From: Acanthopleura granulata
Taxonomy: Eukaryota > Mollusca > Polyplacophora > Chitonida > Chitonidae
Direction: 5' to 3'
Length of the DNA stretch: 64,000 bases
Assembly: GCA_016165875.1 (NCBI GenBank)
Contig: JABBOT010000014.1
Span: 14,013,432 to 14,077,431, forward strand
The notes below the pieces were generated by a model, which made no database searches, was not told the origin of the DNA, and was given only the letters and a program-made list of their open reading frames with translations. The position numbers and the translations under genes are program-made. Below, piece by piece: positions 1 to 12,609 of the stretch; positions within the stretch are counted from its first letter, which is position 1, and the number at the start of each line of letters is the position of its first letter.

Positions 1-161
1 CATGTTTTGTTTGCATCATTTTTATACCACAAGTAAGTCATTCCGTTTAGTGAAAAACAGAAACGAGACAGATTAGCCGTAGCATCACCGCATTTTTTTT
101 ATTTAGGCCCCCTAATTCTGCTTAAGCCGTGGTGCAAGCTGTTACTTCTTAAACACTTTCT

Positions 162-441
162 GGGCTCCGTGGCTCAGTCGGTTAGAGCGCTATCGCAGCA
201 CAATGACCCGAAGCCTCCCACCAATGCGGTAGCTGTGAGTTCGAGTCCAGCTCACGCTGGCTTCCTCTCTGGCCGCACGTGGGAACGTCTGCCAGCAACC
301 TGCGGATGATCGTGGCTTTCTCCCAGGCTCTACCCGGTTTCATCCCACCATAATGCCGGCCGCTGTCGCATAAGTGAAATATTCTTGAGTACGGCGTAAA
401 ACACCAATCAAATAAATAAATAAATAAATAAATAAATAAAC
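162..441 (+). repeat. tRNA-derived SINE, near full length
   Basis: The head has an A-box-like TGGCTCAGTCGG and a B-box-like GAGTTCGAGTCCAG about 60 bases later, as in a Pol III promoter. A conserved core follows and includes the motif AGTGAAATATTCTTGAGTAC. The element ends in about eight AAAT units. The same core and tail recur in both orientations across the window. It resembles the broadly conserved molluscan SINEs (RUDI/Nin-DC type); that family name is from memory and unverified. Confidence 0.85.
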
Positions 442-1687
442 ACCTGCATGAGCAGTTAGAACAAAACCGTAACTGAAGTAAACTGACAAAACACCCGATC
501 TCACCGGTGACGGGTAACCATGTGTTATCACACTGTCGTCATTACTCTGCTTTTACTCTCTATGGTGTGGTCTTTTATGTGCTCTATAACATCCAAGATT
601 TCACCTGAAAGTGTAAAAGATGGCGATTCTCATTTTACTATCTGGCCTGATGCCAAATTTCAAAAGCTTTTGGCAGAGATCTGTTTTTTTTACAAATAAA
701 TGCTTTTACCGATAGGTCGCAAAGCCATGTACGTGTATTTTAACACTACCGTTATCTCTGTTTTCATTTACCTGGATGGACACTTATAATTTGCGCCAGT
801 CAAAATTGAGTACAATCTAAAAGCGTAAATATGTGAAACAGGCCAATTTCTTAGAAGAGCCATTTGTTTCTATCTACAGATGCATTAGTGCACCAAATTA
901 AAACTGATGGACGCAATGTATTATTCATACTGTAAATTTCGTTGTTTAACTTATAAACAGATATTAAACATTTGGAGATTACAACATTATAGTATAGGCC
1001 TAGATATACATTTAGACACTTGTGTTTAATACTTAAATTTATTTATATAATTGTGAAAGACGTGTGTTTGAAGTTTAATCACCCATAAAACGGGTTGGGT
1101 GTTTTTGTCATTTTATTGTGGGCCTATAATTTATTAAAAATTTAGCTGTAGGCCAATTTGTGTGGTCGTTTCCAAATACTCTGAACACTGCGTTTTAAAA
1201 TAAGTATGATAGATTGACCAAATCCAGACTGAATCAAATTAGAATCAGTTTCACAAATTATAATCTAAACGAATTTTTTTATCCTTGGTTGCACATAATC
1301 ATATACTATTTTATCACTGACACCAGTAACTAATCAGCATACTATAAAGAGCTGTTAGTTTTAAAGTATTATATGACAAAACTAAATTTGACTGGAACGT
1401 TTATTACTGTTTTGCTTTCTTTGTTCTCCTCTGGTTTAGCTTGTGTTTAGAGTCTTACCAGACTCGTTAAATCAAGGCCCGTCCATATATAACGGTATGT
1501 ATTTTTCATTACCTAAACCATGTTTCTACTTTGGTATATATTATTTCTTTTTCTGTCAGTTTTATTTCAGAATCCGAAGGATGTATTCCGACCAGTGTTT
1601 TAAACAAGATGCTATTATGGCTTGTGAGAGTGACACTTGACTGAGACCAGTGGTGGACAGCCATTTTGTATCATGTACGCCAGTCTT

Positions 1688-1744
<57 letters not shown>

Positions 1745-2525
1745 CATCGCTTCTGATCCTACCTTATTTCTTAGATAGTTCACTTTCTACATGGGATTAA
1801 TTCTCTGAAGTGATTCTTATATTAAACATTAACGTGCGGCGAAGCAACAGAAACATTACCACAGACTGCTCTACATAAGACTCAGTCAATCTTTGTGACC
1901 AATCCAGCGTGAGGTTCTTTACAAGTTCTTTGGAGGGTATAAATGATTGACTACGCAGATCTGGTCACAGTAACATGTTTGCAAGGTTATGTATCTACTA
2001 CACCTAACGTTTCACCATCATCATCATTACTTTGGACAGACATTGGTGCTGACTTAAATTGTCATTGTTTCTACAGCTACATGAAGTGTACTGGCACACG
2101 TAATTTACATTTGCATCAAGTTGTGTATGATGTAACATAGCCATTGTTATCTCTGTGAGTGGACTTAAAGCCAGTAACATTGGTTAGAAGACATCGGCAT
2201 GTTCCAACTGTTGACATTTTCAATATATTCAATGGAAGCCGCAATCTTAAGTGTTTAATGTATGCTTTTCAACATTACAAATATATGATAATTTAGAATG
2301 CATATTCTTATATCGTTGACGAAAACCTATGGCTGCAAATACTGCAAGTGAAATTCGAAAAAAAATTATCAATACTGTGACGTCTGCATGAATTTATGAA
2401 ATCAACACAAAGAGGGTGAGCCATTATGCCTCATTAGTAAAGCCATTGTTTTGACTAATCAGACAAGGCTTGGAGATCAGGGTTTCTAAAAACTTCAGTT
2501 TCCATTGTATGAAGAAACGTCTTCC
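442..2525. other. AT-rich non-coding stretch with a TA microsatellite
   Basis: No coding region or recognisable element was seen here apart from the alternating TA tract listed separately at about 1690-1741. The short open frames in this stretch (up to 73 codons) have no protein-like composition. Confidence 0.6.
1690..1741. repeat. (TA)n microsatellite, about 26 units
   Basis: An uninterrupted alternating TA run of about 52 bases. It reads as an Ile-Tyr run on the minus strand, which explains a spurious open frame there. Confidence 0.97.
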
Positions 2526-2529
2526 GCAA

Positions 2530-3570
2530 AGCGTCTTACAGTACTGATAATATTTTAGGAATATTATTTACATATACAAGAAAGATGAGGGGCCCGAGGA
2601 AGGAGCCCCCGGGGATACCTGCACTAGCACTTGTAAGAGAAGAGGCAGATTGGCCATCATTGACACGTTGTTACCTAACAGACCAGTAACTAATGAACCA
2701 CTTTAAGAGATCATCACAAATTCCGTATTGTTTTAGTTTAAAGAGTAAGCCTCGATGCCAAACAGTGTCGAGAGCTTTAGCGATGTTCATAAAAGCCATA
2801 CCCGAAGTATCGCATTCATCTAGGGTTTTACAAAGTTGGTTGTACCTTTCAGTCAGCTGGTGAGTTGTTGATTGTCCAGGAAGAAATCCAGACTGGTACT
2901 TATAAAATAGGTTATAGGACCTGAGATGATTGCATAAATTTTTAAAGACAATACGCTCAAATATTTTAACGATACAACTGATCAGAGCGATTGCACTATA
3001 GTTAGACGGAAGATGCCTATTATCTCTTTCGAAGATAGGCAAGTATATTCGAAGTTTTCCCTACTGGTGGAACAGCACTCTGACGGAGAGAGATGTTAAA
3101 AACAAGCAAAAGAGGCCTACTGATGGAGTCCGCCACGCCTTTTAACATCTGATGACTGATAAGATCTGGACCCACCGCTTTATTAGGATTAGTAACTTTA
3201 AATATATCAAGAACCCATTCTCCGAAATCGTAAAAGAGTCCTGGGTTTCATGGCATTGTAACACAAGGGGAGGTAGGTTTGTGCTGGGGTCATGAACCCT
3301 AGCTATTGTGATAAAATAATCATTAATTTTATGTGTTAGCGAATAGGAACGACCGATGGCTATACAGTATGCAGTTAGGTCACTACCATTATCAAATGGA
3401 TACAACTTATTCAGAGTGGTATATCTTGGGTCATCAAAAAACCTTAAGCGACTCTTGCGTGATTTAAGTCTGGTGCTCAGCCTGTTAAAAAACCATATAA
3501 CAATTCTCAAAATATTCTCGAACACATTATAATAGTATAATAGTAAGAACGACAACAATGGCATGGTCAT
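2530..3570 (-). pseudogene. Decayed non-LTR retrotransposon reverse-transcriptase fragment
   Basis: Translated on the minus strand, pieces in shifting frames give typical reverse-transcriptase blocks in the right order. These are NPNKAVGPDLISHQMLK (about 3200-3140), a PSNYxxIALISCIVKIFE block, QSGFLPGQSTTHQL, an FMNIAKALDTVWHRGLL block, and GIPGGSFLGPLIFLVYVN (about 2610-2560). The family is jockey/CR1-like by these motifs. The copy is dead. There are frame shifts near 3210 and near 3030. A TAA near 2666 replaces the expected Gln in the R-Q-Q-R stretch. KAFD has become KALD. The sequence stops before the catalytic FADD box, so the 3' part is missing. It has no functional neighbours. Confidence 0.88.
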
Positions 3571-4760
3571 ATAATGTGCCTAGAAAACAATAGAATAAAG
3601 AATAAGAACAGAGTTAATGATCCAATCATGATCGGCGTTGCTAGTAGACACTCGCACATATTGTTTAACGTAATAGGTATTAGTATGGGTAAGGTTGACC
3701 AGCTGAGAGCTGCATAGAGTCAAAGGCACCGATCACTCGAGGGATCTAGGAGAACCACATCAAAGAAAGGGTAAATGTAACCCGTTTTGAGTTTCATGTT
3801 CTCTGACAATTCTCTCTGATCACCAAAGTAATCACCAAAACAGCCTCCTCTCCGGGCAACACATCAAAATTTCTGATCCTTAGAGCAAGCTCGAAAAACG
3901 GAAGAGAAAAATAGGACATAAGGCAAAAGAAAATAAAAACTAGAATAAGATTTGGCCATATCAACTTCATCAGGTTACAACATGGAGATAAAATTTATAG
4001 GATATTCATGGAAGTTAACCCTAAAAGTAATCACTACAGTGATAAATGCAGCGAAAAATGGTACCTAGGTGCTATAGTAGTGATAATACATGATATACAT
4101 GTTTTGAGGTAAGTACATCTTTCTTGACCCAACCTGGAGGTTGGGACTCAATAGAAGGTCTTCGATAATATGATAAGAGGAAGGCAGGAGTATACTCAAT
4201 ACATTTAGAGAAAGCAAAGCTACTTCAGTAAGTAAATAATAGGTAGTAAAAAACACTATATGATAATTCAAAATAATGGGTCTAGCAAATTGAAACGAAA
4301 CTTTCCCCTTTGTCGTTACCTTTGTAAGAGAATTTGGAAAAGGCGTACAAAGTTTCAACAATAAGCAGGCATACAAGAGAGAAATTGAGTCTTGCACATG
4401 AAAAATATGAACTGCAAATTTAATTATGGATCTGATACACGACGTTCGGAAGAACTATGGAGTAAGATTGAAAAATAAATTATCAGAGAAGTTATCTCCC
4501 TTCGACCACAAACTTATGAAACAGTGTGACAGGTGAATTAAGTTAACGTGCACTGTCTAGAAGATTGAAAATATATACACGCAGACGAATAAATAGAATA
4601 ATATACTTAGTCCTTGACTTTAAGAAGATATCAGATACAACCATTTACAGGTAAGCTAATTAAGTAATTATGCTTCTAGTTACAGTGCTCAGGTATGGTG
4701 GAAATGACCACCAGAGTTCACCAAACCGTTAATGTCACTTTCATCGACGATTTTACGAAT
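3571..4760. other. Non-coding stretch, nothing recognised
   Basis: AT-rich sequence. The 110-codon open frame on the minus strand at 4065-4397 lacks any recognisable motif or splice context. Confidence 0.5.
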
Positions 4761-4761
4761 G

Positions 4762-4890
4762 ATTTATTTCAGTGGTGTTTTACTCAGTACCCAAGCCAGC
4801 AAGAGCTGGACTTGAACTCAGAGCGACCTGCCTTGGTGAGAGGCGCCTGGGTCATTACGCCGCGCTAACCCCCCTCGATCACGGAGGATC
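4762..4890 (-). repeat. SINE copy with deleted core, reversed
   Basis: Starts with a TTTATT tail and a GTGGTGTTTTACTCAGTACC segment, then jumps directly to the reversed tRNA-like head (GGACTTGAACTCAGAGCGACC region and CGCGCTAACC). The middle of the SINE is missing. Confidence 0.75.
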
Positions 4891-6183
4891 CTCGGTCTTT
4901 TTGAGGCAGTGATCACGGTATCAAAACATGTTTGACTTTTTGGAATAGAAATTGCAGGTGATTCTGGTCTTGTCGTATATACTGTGCCGGGTTGGTGGCC
5001 GTGGTTTTGAACGCCATAGACTGTTGAGCAATTATGAGTAACTGTTATATCGCATGACCACTGTGTTTTTCAAAAGGGCCGTACTGAGCCCTGGACCCAT
5101 GAAATTCTGGTCCATTTACGGGAAGAAATGTCATTTCGACCTCGCGGGTGCAATATATTCTCGCAGTGTTGTAAAAGGAGTTGCGTACAAGGTACTGATA
5201 TGTTCAGTATAGAACCAAGTGATTAAATCAATTTCTTTCTCTCGTCAAGTGATTCCTTTCGAATGTTGACGTTTTTGAATGCTGATTAGAGTGCCTACTA
5301 ATAGTTTGGAAGAGCAATACATATTTTACGGGTGCCTGCCGACAGACATGCGCATTCAGTTCGCAGGAGGACTGGGGTTGACCAATAGAAAGGAAGATTT
5401 TCTTTAATCGGTATGTATTCTCATCCATGCATTTGATTTATATTTTCATCATTGGTATAACTAACATCGAATGACTATCAGGCTGATGGAAAACGTCTGA
5501 CAGGAAAACAATGTCTTGGATGTTCTCCTATACATTATTGCTGTATTTATTTATTTATTAGTTTATTGAGCTGTAATAAAGAATATTTCACTGACTAAAG
5601 CAACCAAAATTATGATGAGAGAATTACTGCTATAATATATCTGTCTAATATCGAAATCGAATATCACATTGCAGACGCAATAAAGGTACGCTTTTGAATA
5701 AATGAGGTCGTCTCAGTTTAGAAAGCGTGAAAATTTCGAGACCAGTGTAAATCACATTAGACTTCTGCATGTCACAACCTGTTTACCACGATGCGTCGCA
5801 TAAGCACACAGTTATCTGCTCCTGCAACGTATCCTCGGCCTGTGAATACCCCTCCCCCCCCGACAATGCGACATTCATCCCATTAATTTACTTTCATTTG
5901 GGTTCGTGTAATACACCACTGCAATCTGATTTATATGTGAAACAGGCCAGCATACCTATATGTGCAGATAGATAATGACAATGAAAATGTTATTTGAAGA
6001 TTTCGTGTGATAACAGTGCATTGAAATTGAAGGCTCTCAGAATATTAACTGGTGTTTGGTGAAATGTGGCTGCAATTTTCATACGTTTCACTGCATACAG
6101 ATATGCAAAATTTTCCTCTGAAAATTGAGTATATTGTTTTGTTTCTATCTTGAAATAGACAATATATGATAATTTTTTTGTTT
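4891..6183. other. Non-coding stretch, nothing recognised
   Basis: No coding exon was found. A short TTTATTTATTTATTAG run near 5545 followed by GAATATTTCACTGAC may be a small decayed SINE tail. Confidence 0.45.
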
Positions 6184-6630
6184 CTGTATATGTATGTGGA
6201 TCCATACGTGTATTTGTATATGTATGTGGGTCCATACGTGTATTTGTATATGTATGTGGGTCCATACGTGTATTTGTATATGTATGTGGGTCCGTACGTG
6301 TATTTGTATATGTATGTGGGTCCATACGTGTATTTGTATATGTATGTGGGTCCATACGTGTATTTGTATATGTATGTGGGTCCATACGTGTATTTGTATA
6401 TGTATGTGGGTCCATACGTGTATTTGTATGTGTATGTGGGTCAATACGTGTATTTGTATATGTATGTGGGTCAATATGTGTATTTGTATATGTATGTGGG
6501 TCAATACGTGTATTTGGATATGTATGTGGGTCCATACGTGTATTTGTATATGTATGTGGGTCCGTACGTGTATTTGTATATGCATGTGGGTCCATACGTG
6601 TATTTGTATATGTATGTGGGTCCATACGTC
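6184..6630. repeat. 30-bp minisatellite, about 15 units
   Basis: Tandem 30-bp units beginning TCCATACGTGTATTTGTATA and closing TGTATGTGGG. Units differ by only one or two substitutions (for example TCAATACG, TCCGTACG). Because 30 is divisible by three, several frames stay open on both strands and give 10-residue protein repeats in translation. I read these as by-products of the array rather than genes. Confidence 0.97.
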
Positions 6631-8207
6631 GAAGTGTGCTCATTCAGATCGTGAGAAAGTCTATAAATAAAGATTATCATACCATTGTGTGATCCGTGCG
6701 ATGATGTATCAACCTAAAAAGCTCGGCTGGCGGCACAGGCTGACCTCAGACGACGACAGATGATACAACGTATTTTTACATAGGCCTACAAACGGGTAAA
6801 AATTTCATGGTTATTCTTTAATCGATACCGGTACGCTGTCTTGCCGCAACTAGACAACATGCGAGACAAAATTTTGTTCTTCTATAAATCAGCAAACCAT
6901 TTCAATTTCATTAGCTTCAAATGAAAGCTACGGGAAATAAACCAATGTTGTAAACATCCACGATCTTAAACCATTATAAGGCAATCACTCTACGGAGCGC
7001 CGAACAATCCCAACGCTACAGGGTTTCCCTTACACGCTGTCGTCACGTTCAGCGCGAGGTAGTGAAATATCATCCCTTGTTTGAAGGCAACGGCGTTGCG
7101 ACTGGCGCTGAACAGTGCAAACGGCTGCAAACGCGTGAACGCCGGATATAGGTGCTCTTTTTAACTCTTTCATTTCGTGAATGGGAAGGCCAATGCTAGA
7201 TTCATGGAATCCGCAGTTTTTTTACATTAATTTCACGTTAACCCTGAGTGAAAAGGGATCAGGTAACCGGTAGGATTTATCGGCGTGTCATGTGACTGAA
7301 TTCTCATCCCGATGGCTGTGTGTATTGGTTGTTCTTAGAAACAGGATACTGATCTTCATCAGGAAGGTCAGTCATATTTTCACTGAACAATGAATTTTAA
7401 ATTCCAAAACCCTTACACCCACGGTGTGAACGATATTTGCCTGAATCTAGGGTTCCCAGATCATTTTTCATTTTATTCCAGTGCCATCACATTATGGGTT
7501 TTTGAAAACCTTAATGTCAGGGAAATTAAAAAATCTAAGTTCCGTTTAGCTAGCTCTTCACCTGTTGTCTCGGCATACATTCAAAGTAGGGTACCCTCTG
7601 GTTTTCCGTTTCCTGATAATAGAGAAGATAACCTCAGTTTTGTCTTTACTCCATGTGTGTTTACTGAACAGATTTTGATGTGATAAGAAGGTCGACAAGG
7701 TTATTTTACAAACCTGTAAACATGAAATCCACCCAAATAAAATCTTTGTTTAACATTAGGTGTTGAAATGTTGAATCTCGAACCAAAATTTTGAAATATC
7801 AAGATATTATAATTCATGGGTACTGAGTCAGCTTCTAATAGATCTTTCTGTTGTGAAAGAATATACATAAAATATAAATAATTATCAGATTTAAGTAACT
7901 GAACTAACTGTAGGTATGTTATGAATGCGTGATTGGTTACTTGTATAATGGAGGACTGCATGCCTTTGTAACAAATGGTGCATCCAAATAAAAACTACTG
8001 AAAAATAAAAACATGTGCAAATTGTAAGAGGAAAAAGTGTTAGAGATCAGTATAAAGTCTGCAAGTCAAATAATAACAAAGCTTCTGAAAGAAAATGTTG
8101 ATGATTAGCAATAAACCAACCATTCAGACAATAACAATGAAAAGCAAAAGTTAATAATCAGTAATAAAGCATCAATTCCAACCAAACAAAGTATTTTATT
8201 TCAATAA
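6631..8207. other. Non-coding stretch, no supported gene
   Basis: The 7000-7150 part is locally richer in CG dinucleotides than its surroundings. A 97-codon ATG frame at 7390-7683 (plus) has no recognisable domain, no good splice context and ordinary composition, so it is not called as a gene. Confidence 0.4.
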
Positions 8208-8426
8208 TTAAAATGGGACATTGATAGGTATTATTAATTTGAAAAAAAAAACACCGCTTTGGGGTTCAATAATTTGACTCGCACCAGTCTCCAACCCCGG
8301 AATGATTTGTAAGTCACCAGTTCGATAATCATCAAGCAGTTCAAAAGTGTATACTGCCTCATCGCCCTGGTAAACAACACTGTCATAGTCCAGGTATCCA
8401 GTAACAATGGAAATAACTTCTCCTTC
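8208..8426 (-). CDS. Possible exon or gene fragment of unknown family
   Basis: On the minus strand a 70-codon frame reads like genuine protein: it is acidic and balanced, with segments VTGYLDYDSVVYQGDEAVYT and ELLDDYRTGDLQIIPGLETG. It is closed upstream by a TGA only a few codons before, so it would have to be entered by splicing, for example after GGAAG near 8426 (phase 1). Two upstream candidates at 8474-8506 and 8810-8848 have good splice sites but end in phase 0. They therefore do not join directly to this frame. I do not recognise the family. It may be part of a gene with tiny exons, or a decayed fragment. Confidence 0.3.
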   Translation of the reverse strand, partial: EGEVISIVTGYLDYDSVVYQGDEAVYTFELLDDYRTGDLQIIPGLETGASQIIEPQSGVFFFKLIIPINVPF

Positions 8427-8473
8427 CAAAAATCATGCAAAATACCTACCAGTATCGTAAACAACATGCTTAC

Positions 8474-8506
8474 TTTCAGTTTATCCATCAATACAAGGAA
8501 ACTGTA
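8474..8506 (-). CDS. Possible 33-base micro-exon
   Basis: Minus strand: acceptor CAGACTTACAG and donor GTAAGC bracket 33 bases reading YSFLVLMDKLK in phase 0. The other two frames contain stops. This is supported only by splice-site consensus and proximity to the next candidate. Confidence 0.22.
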
Positions 8507-8809
8507 CTGTAAGTCTGAACTTAAATCTAAAAATAATAAAACAAATGTACATTCGACTGAGGTGTCAGCAGAGTTGGGCCTTGAGTAATGTGGATACACC
8601 GATGTAAACAAACGTCTGAACATACGCACATGCCTTTTCTCTGAAGGCTGAAGCTTGATACTAGATCAACAAAATCGTCTCAACAACATTATTTTCCTTG
8701 GTTTCATGGCCATAAGATGCATTTTTATCAAAGTTAAGAGATCCTGGTAGTGAAAAAATATGGTTTCAATAGCGTGTAACGATTTAAAGTGCTTTGGCGT
8801 AAAACTTAC

Positions 8810-8848
8810 CCACACAATGAGGTAGATCGTCCTTCTCTTGTCAAAATT
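8810..8848 (-). CDS. Possible 39-base micro-exon
   Basis: Minus strand: a strong acceptor (CATTTTCCCGCAG) and a strong donor (GTAAGTTTT) bracket 39 bases reading NFDKRRTIYLIVW in phase 0. It is in phase with the 8474-8506 candidate. The family was not recognised. Confidence 0.28.
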
Positions 8849-9332
8849 CTGCGGGAAAATGATGTCATACGCAAGCTTTGTTAAGTGCCTCACGTGATCG
8901 TGTAAACTATTGAACGAATAAGTATAACCTTGACACAGAAAGCAATGGTAACATGTGTGTACTGTCACAGAAAAAAAAACGGGGTTGGGAATTGGCCATT
9001 TCCCTGGTTAGCGATCGACACGCCACCTGGCGAGTGTTGGGATAGCTACTGAAGGGTTAAGCCCAACCGTTGGCAGCCGAGGCCAAACATATCCCACACC
9101 ACATCCCAGACACTGGGAAGGGTTCTTGTCGTTTCATTGTACATGTATGTTAAAATGAATACATTAATATTTTTTCTTCACAATGTGATGCTGTTGTTGC
9201 AGTTAACCTACACCATATTCAGATATTATTTCAGCGGTTTTCCCGCAAGAGGGCGATTTGAATGAAAACTTTGACGGTAGGCCTTGTTTTCAGGGGATGC
9301 ATCCTGTACAGAAAAATATAATACGCCTGTGT
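8849..9332. other. Non-coding stretch
   Basis: No exon was identified. It includes the palindrome CGCCACCTGGCG at 9021-9032, which recurs at 20179-20190. Confidence 0.5.
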
Positions 9333-9470
9333 ATCGTGTGGGTACCAGCTATAGGCGTATGATAAAATCGTGTGGGTACCAGCTATAGGCATGTGATAAA
9401 ATCGTGTGGGTACCAGCTATAGGCATATGATAAAATCGTGTGGGTACAAGCTATAGGCATATGATAAAAT
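9333..9470. repeat. 34-bp tandem repeat, four units
   Basis: Four consecutive copies of a 34-bp unit starting ATCGTGTGGGTACCAGCTAT and ending in GATAAA. They begin at 9333, 9367, 9401 and 9435 and differ by only a few substitutions. Confidence 0.95.
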
Positions 9471-10440
9471 CCAATGTTTTCATTCATATACATGTCTTAA
9501 GTCTATTTATCTTTATATACATTCCATCCCGAAACATCATTTCATGGCACTCACATAATCGTGGTAATGGTTTTTAATGCTAGTTTTTTGAGCACACGCT
9601 AAATTAAACTCCGTCCCTAACAGATTTTTTTTTACTATGAAGAACTCTCAGTACCTCTCAGTAAGGCTTGTCGATGGGCAATCGATCTATGTAGTTTTAA
9701 CTTTTATTTTTTAGGCTGATGCATTCTCTATTCTAGTGCACAAAACCTCTATACCACGAAAACTCATGGCGCGATGGTGCCATAATTTTATTACCAGCGC
9801 CCAGCTATACTATCTTACGTAGTTTCTGACCAGGTGAACGCAATTTCTCGTCTTTCTGTGTTAATTTGACAAGCTTTTTTATGTTTGTTTGTTTTTTATA
9901 GAGTACGTGTTAATCATGTCATATGACATGGATATTACATAAACAATTTTTACGGTAAAAGTGGATTGTGTTTGATAATGTGAATGATGTGATTAACGTA
10001 TTAATGCTGTTTCCGTTCCTGTAATGGAAACCAACTCATGTAGTTCTATTTATTGTCGAGGGTTTTGGAAGCTGGAACATTGGTTTTGGCAACTTACGAA
10101 ACAACCACGGAAAACAAATACAGCAATCTGAACCGAATACTCAACGCCGACTCTTTTATGCTGGCTGTCAGAAGGTCGCTTTCATACGATAAGCCCTGCA
10201 CTTGGTCACTCCACATTGTGCTGATATCTTATTATAAGTGATATTCCCTACCAGCCTATTGCCCTCCCATGAGTGTACTACTACACCTGGTGAGTATTTC
10301 AGCTTCTATTGTTTCCAAGGCATTCCCCACCCATTCCCCACCTATTCCCTACCTGACGAGTACATCAGATTCTCCTACTGCTCTTTCTTAAATGAGATAT
10401 TTTCTGCAAAAAGACGGCTCCAAATGGAACTCTTATGAAT
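9471..10440. other. Non-coding stretch
   Basis: No gene was recognised. The two 62-66-codon open frames between 10053 and 10438 have no domain-like features. The second overlaps the diverged left flank of the next minisatellite. Confidence 0.5.
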
Positions 10441-10454
10441 GTTGCCATCTTCTA

Positions 10455-10800
10455 CCCGATGAGGATTTCAAATTGTCCAGTTACTCTCCCATGAGCGTGA
10501 TATTCTCTTCCCGATGAAGACTCCAGGCTGTAATGTTACACTCCCATAAGTGTGATACTCTCTTCCTTATGAAGATTCCATATTGTAATGTTACACTCCC
10601 ATAAGTGTGATACTCTCTTCCTTATGAAGATTCCATATTGTAATGTTACACTCCCATAAGTGTGATACGTCGCCTCTAAGTGTGGTGTTCTTCACTTGAT
10701 GCTGACTCGAGATGTTCCTGATATTCTCACATTAGTGTGATGTTCTCTTTCTAATGATAACCCCAGTTTATCTTGTGCCCCCCCCCCCATAAGCGTGATA
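10455..10800. repeat. 55-bp tandem repeat with diverged flanks
   Basis: The core at about 10525-10665 has near-perfect 55-bp units containing GTTACACTCCCATAAGTGTG and CTTATGAAGATTCCATATT. Outward the units decay: further CTCCCATGAGCGTGATATTC-like copies occur at about 10488 and 10725-10800, and perhaps from 10260 onwards. This suggests an old array with a recently homogenised centre. Confidence 0.88.
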
Positions 10801-12600
10801 TTCCTGGTGTTTAAAATGAAAGATTAACATGGACATTTTAATGTCAAAGACGAACAAAGATCAAATGACAATTAGAGATCGGCAAACAACTTTTACATGA
10901 CTGACGAAGAAGTTACGTACTATAAATAGAAAGAATAAGAAGTGAGATGTGGACTTTGGTAGACATCTCAAAAAATTACATGGATAACAGCACGACTGGT
11001 ATACTTTACCTTTTGAATGTGTGGATTTCATCCGGTGAACTCTAACCTGCATTGACTGAGTGAGAAATGGTAACTGTATAGTAGTCCTTCGGCAGTGGCG
11101 GAAAGGGTGATCTAACTTATTGCCTAAACAAGGATTATTCATTTAAAAATTTATCTTCAGAATGTAGACGGTAAATGTAGTTGGTCACAGTGATCTTTCA
11201 TTATATCTTCAAGGACGTACTAGATTCTCACAATGTGACGTCCATATGGCAGTAGTATTTGAAGGAATAAAATTGCATTTAACAATAAACACTGGCTGTT
11301 CATCAATCTTTTACACAAGCTGGTAAACATTATAGTCCAAGAGGAAAACAGTTACGGGTTATTTGACATACAAAGGTATACAAAACTGTGTCAAGTATTT
11401 CCCAAAAGAAAGACCCACCAATGGAGATAATGGATCCTATAACCCTGTGGTCATAATGCTTAAGACTTTTCGACTTTTGGCAGAAGGCCACTTAACAAGG
11501 TATTATACTGAGCTCTCTCACAGTTAATATCCATACTCGGACTAACGAATATGTAGCTCAGAGTTTTTGAAACGGAACAGTGAGCAGCACCCAACAGATT
11601 TGCACTGAACCTCCAACTGAACAGATCGGGTTAACAAATGTTCTGATAGTCACCTGTTTACTGCTTCCCGACTGAACGAGAGTCACACGTGTGAAGGTTG
11701 TTAATTATAGGTGACGATTAACAGTCATTATAAAAGGTTGCCACATGCTTAATGTAGTCTCAGATTGTTCATATGCTAAAATCTAGTGAGGTATTTTACG
11801 CTACTATAAAACCCCTTACGCTCTTCTGCCAAATTCCAAAAAGCGCCAAAATTTTGGCCGCCGTTGTGCAAATGAAACACCAATACTAACAAAGTAAATA
11901 AATAAATAAATAAATAACTCCTCGTGACACCATGCGGCTCAGTTTGAATTGGAGTTAATGGTCATGAAGAAAATATTTCATGATAAAGAGATCAGTGTCA
12001 TTATGGCAAGGGTGGTCCCCCTCCCCCTCCACTCCCTATGGCCTAAATACTTATTTGCGAACCCCTGCCGGGTGGTGACAATGAAATCCTATATATCCGA
12101 GGTGTAGCTCGGGCCAACAGCTAAAATATGTCCTTTGTATTTTTATACGCTTTAACAGATGGCACACTTTGCATGGCTGGCCAGGTGACAAAGGTAATTG
12201 TGGTAACTAGGGCTGATAATATATGCTTACGGTAGGTGAAGAGCTTTTAATCGTTTGAATGAGGAACAAGTGCACTTGTATATGTACCTGTTTGATTATG
12301 TTCACCACAAACGAGTACGAATTGTTGAGTTTGACCCAAGATATACGAAAACAACCGTGGTCATGAAGAAGGTATGGTAGATATCCAGATTACCAATGTG
12401 TTTTTTCAATTTATTTCTGACTGGGCAAAGTTCTTTATGGCGAAGGCCAGGTTTATTTATGTAGAATATTGAGAATGCTAAGGTAGATAACTTTTGTTAT
12501 CTACGTGTAATGTTAAAATACAATTTGAAGATGTCAAAAACCGAAAGTTCCTTATCCACAAAAGTAATGAGTATTTTCATGTATTAAAACATGCTACAAA
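10801..12600. other. Non-coding stretch with a SINE tail remnant
   Basis: No gene was supported. At about 11870-11918 an AAACACCAATACT segment followed by AAATAAATAAATAAATAAAT looks like the 3' end of a plus-strand SINE. The 93-codon minus-strand frame at 10861-11142 has no recognisable domain. Confidence 0.5.
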
Positions 12601-12609
12601 GTTAGAAAG

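Noticed and set aside
162..245. Possible tRNA gene
   Set aside because: It has A and B boxes, but the intervening arms do not fold well and the segment continues into the SINE core and tail.
6145..6670. Four overlapping repetitive open frames on both strands
   Set aside because: They arise because a stop-free 30-bp unit is a multiple of three. There is no start context or splice evidence.
7390..7683. 97-codon ATG frame on the plus strand
   Set aside because: No domain, no homology recognised, no splice or polyadenylation context.
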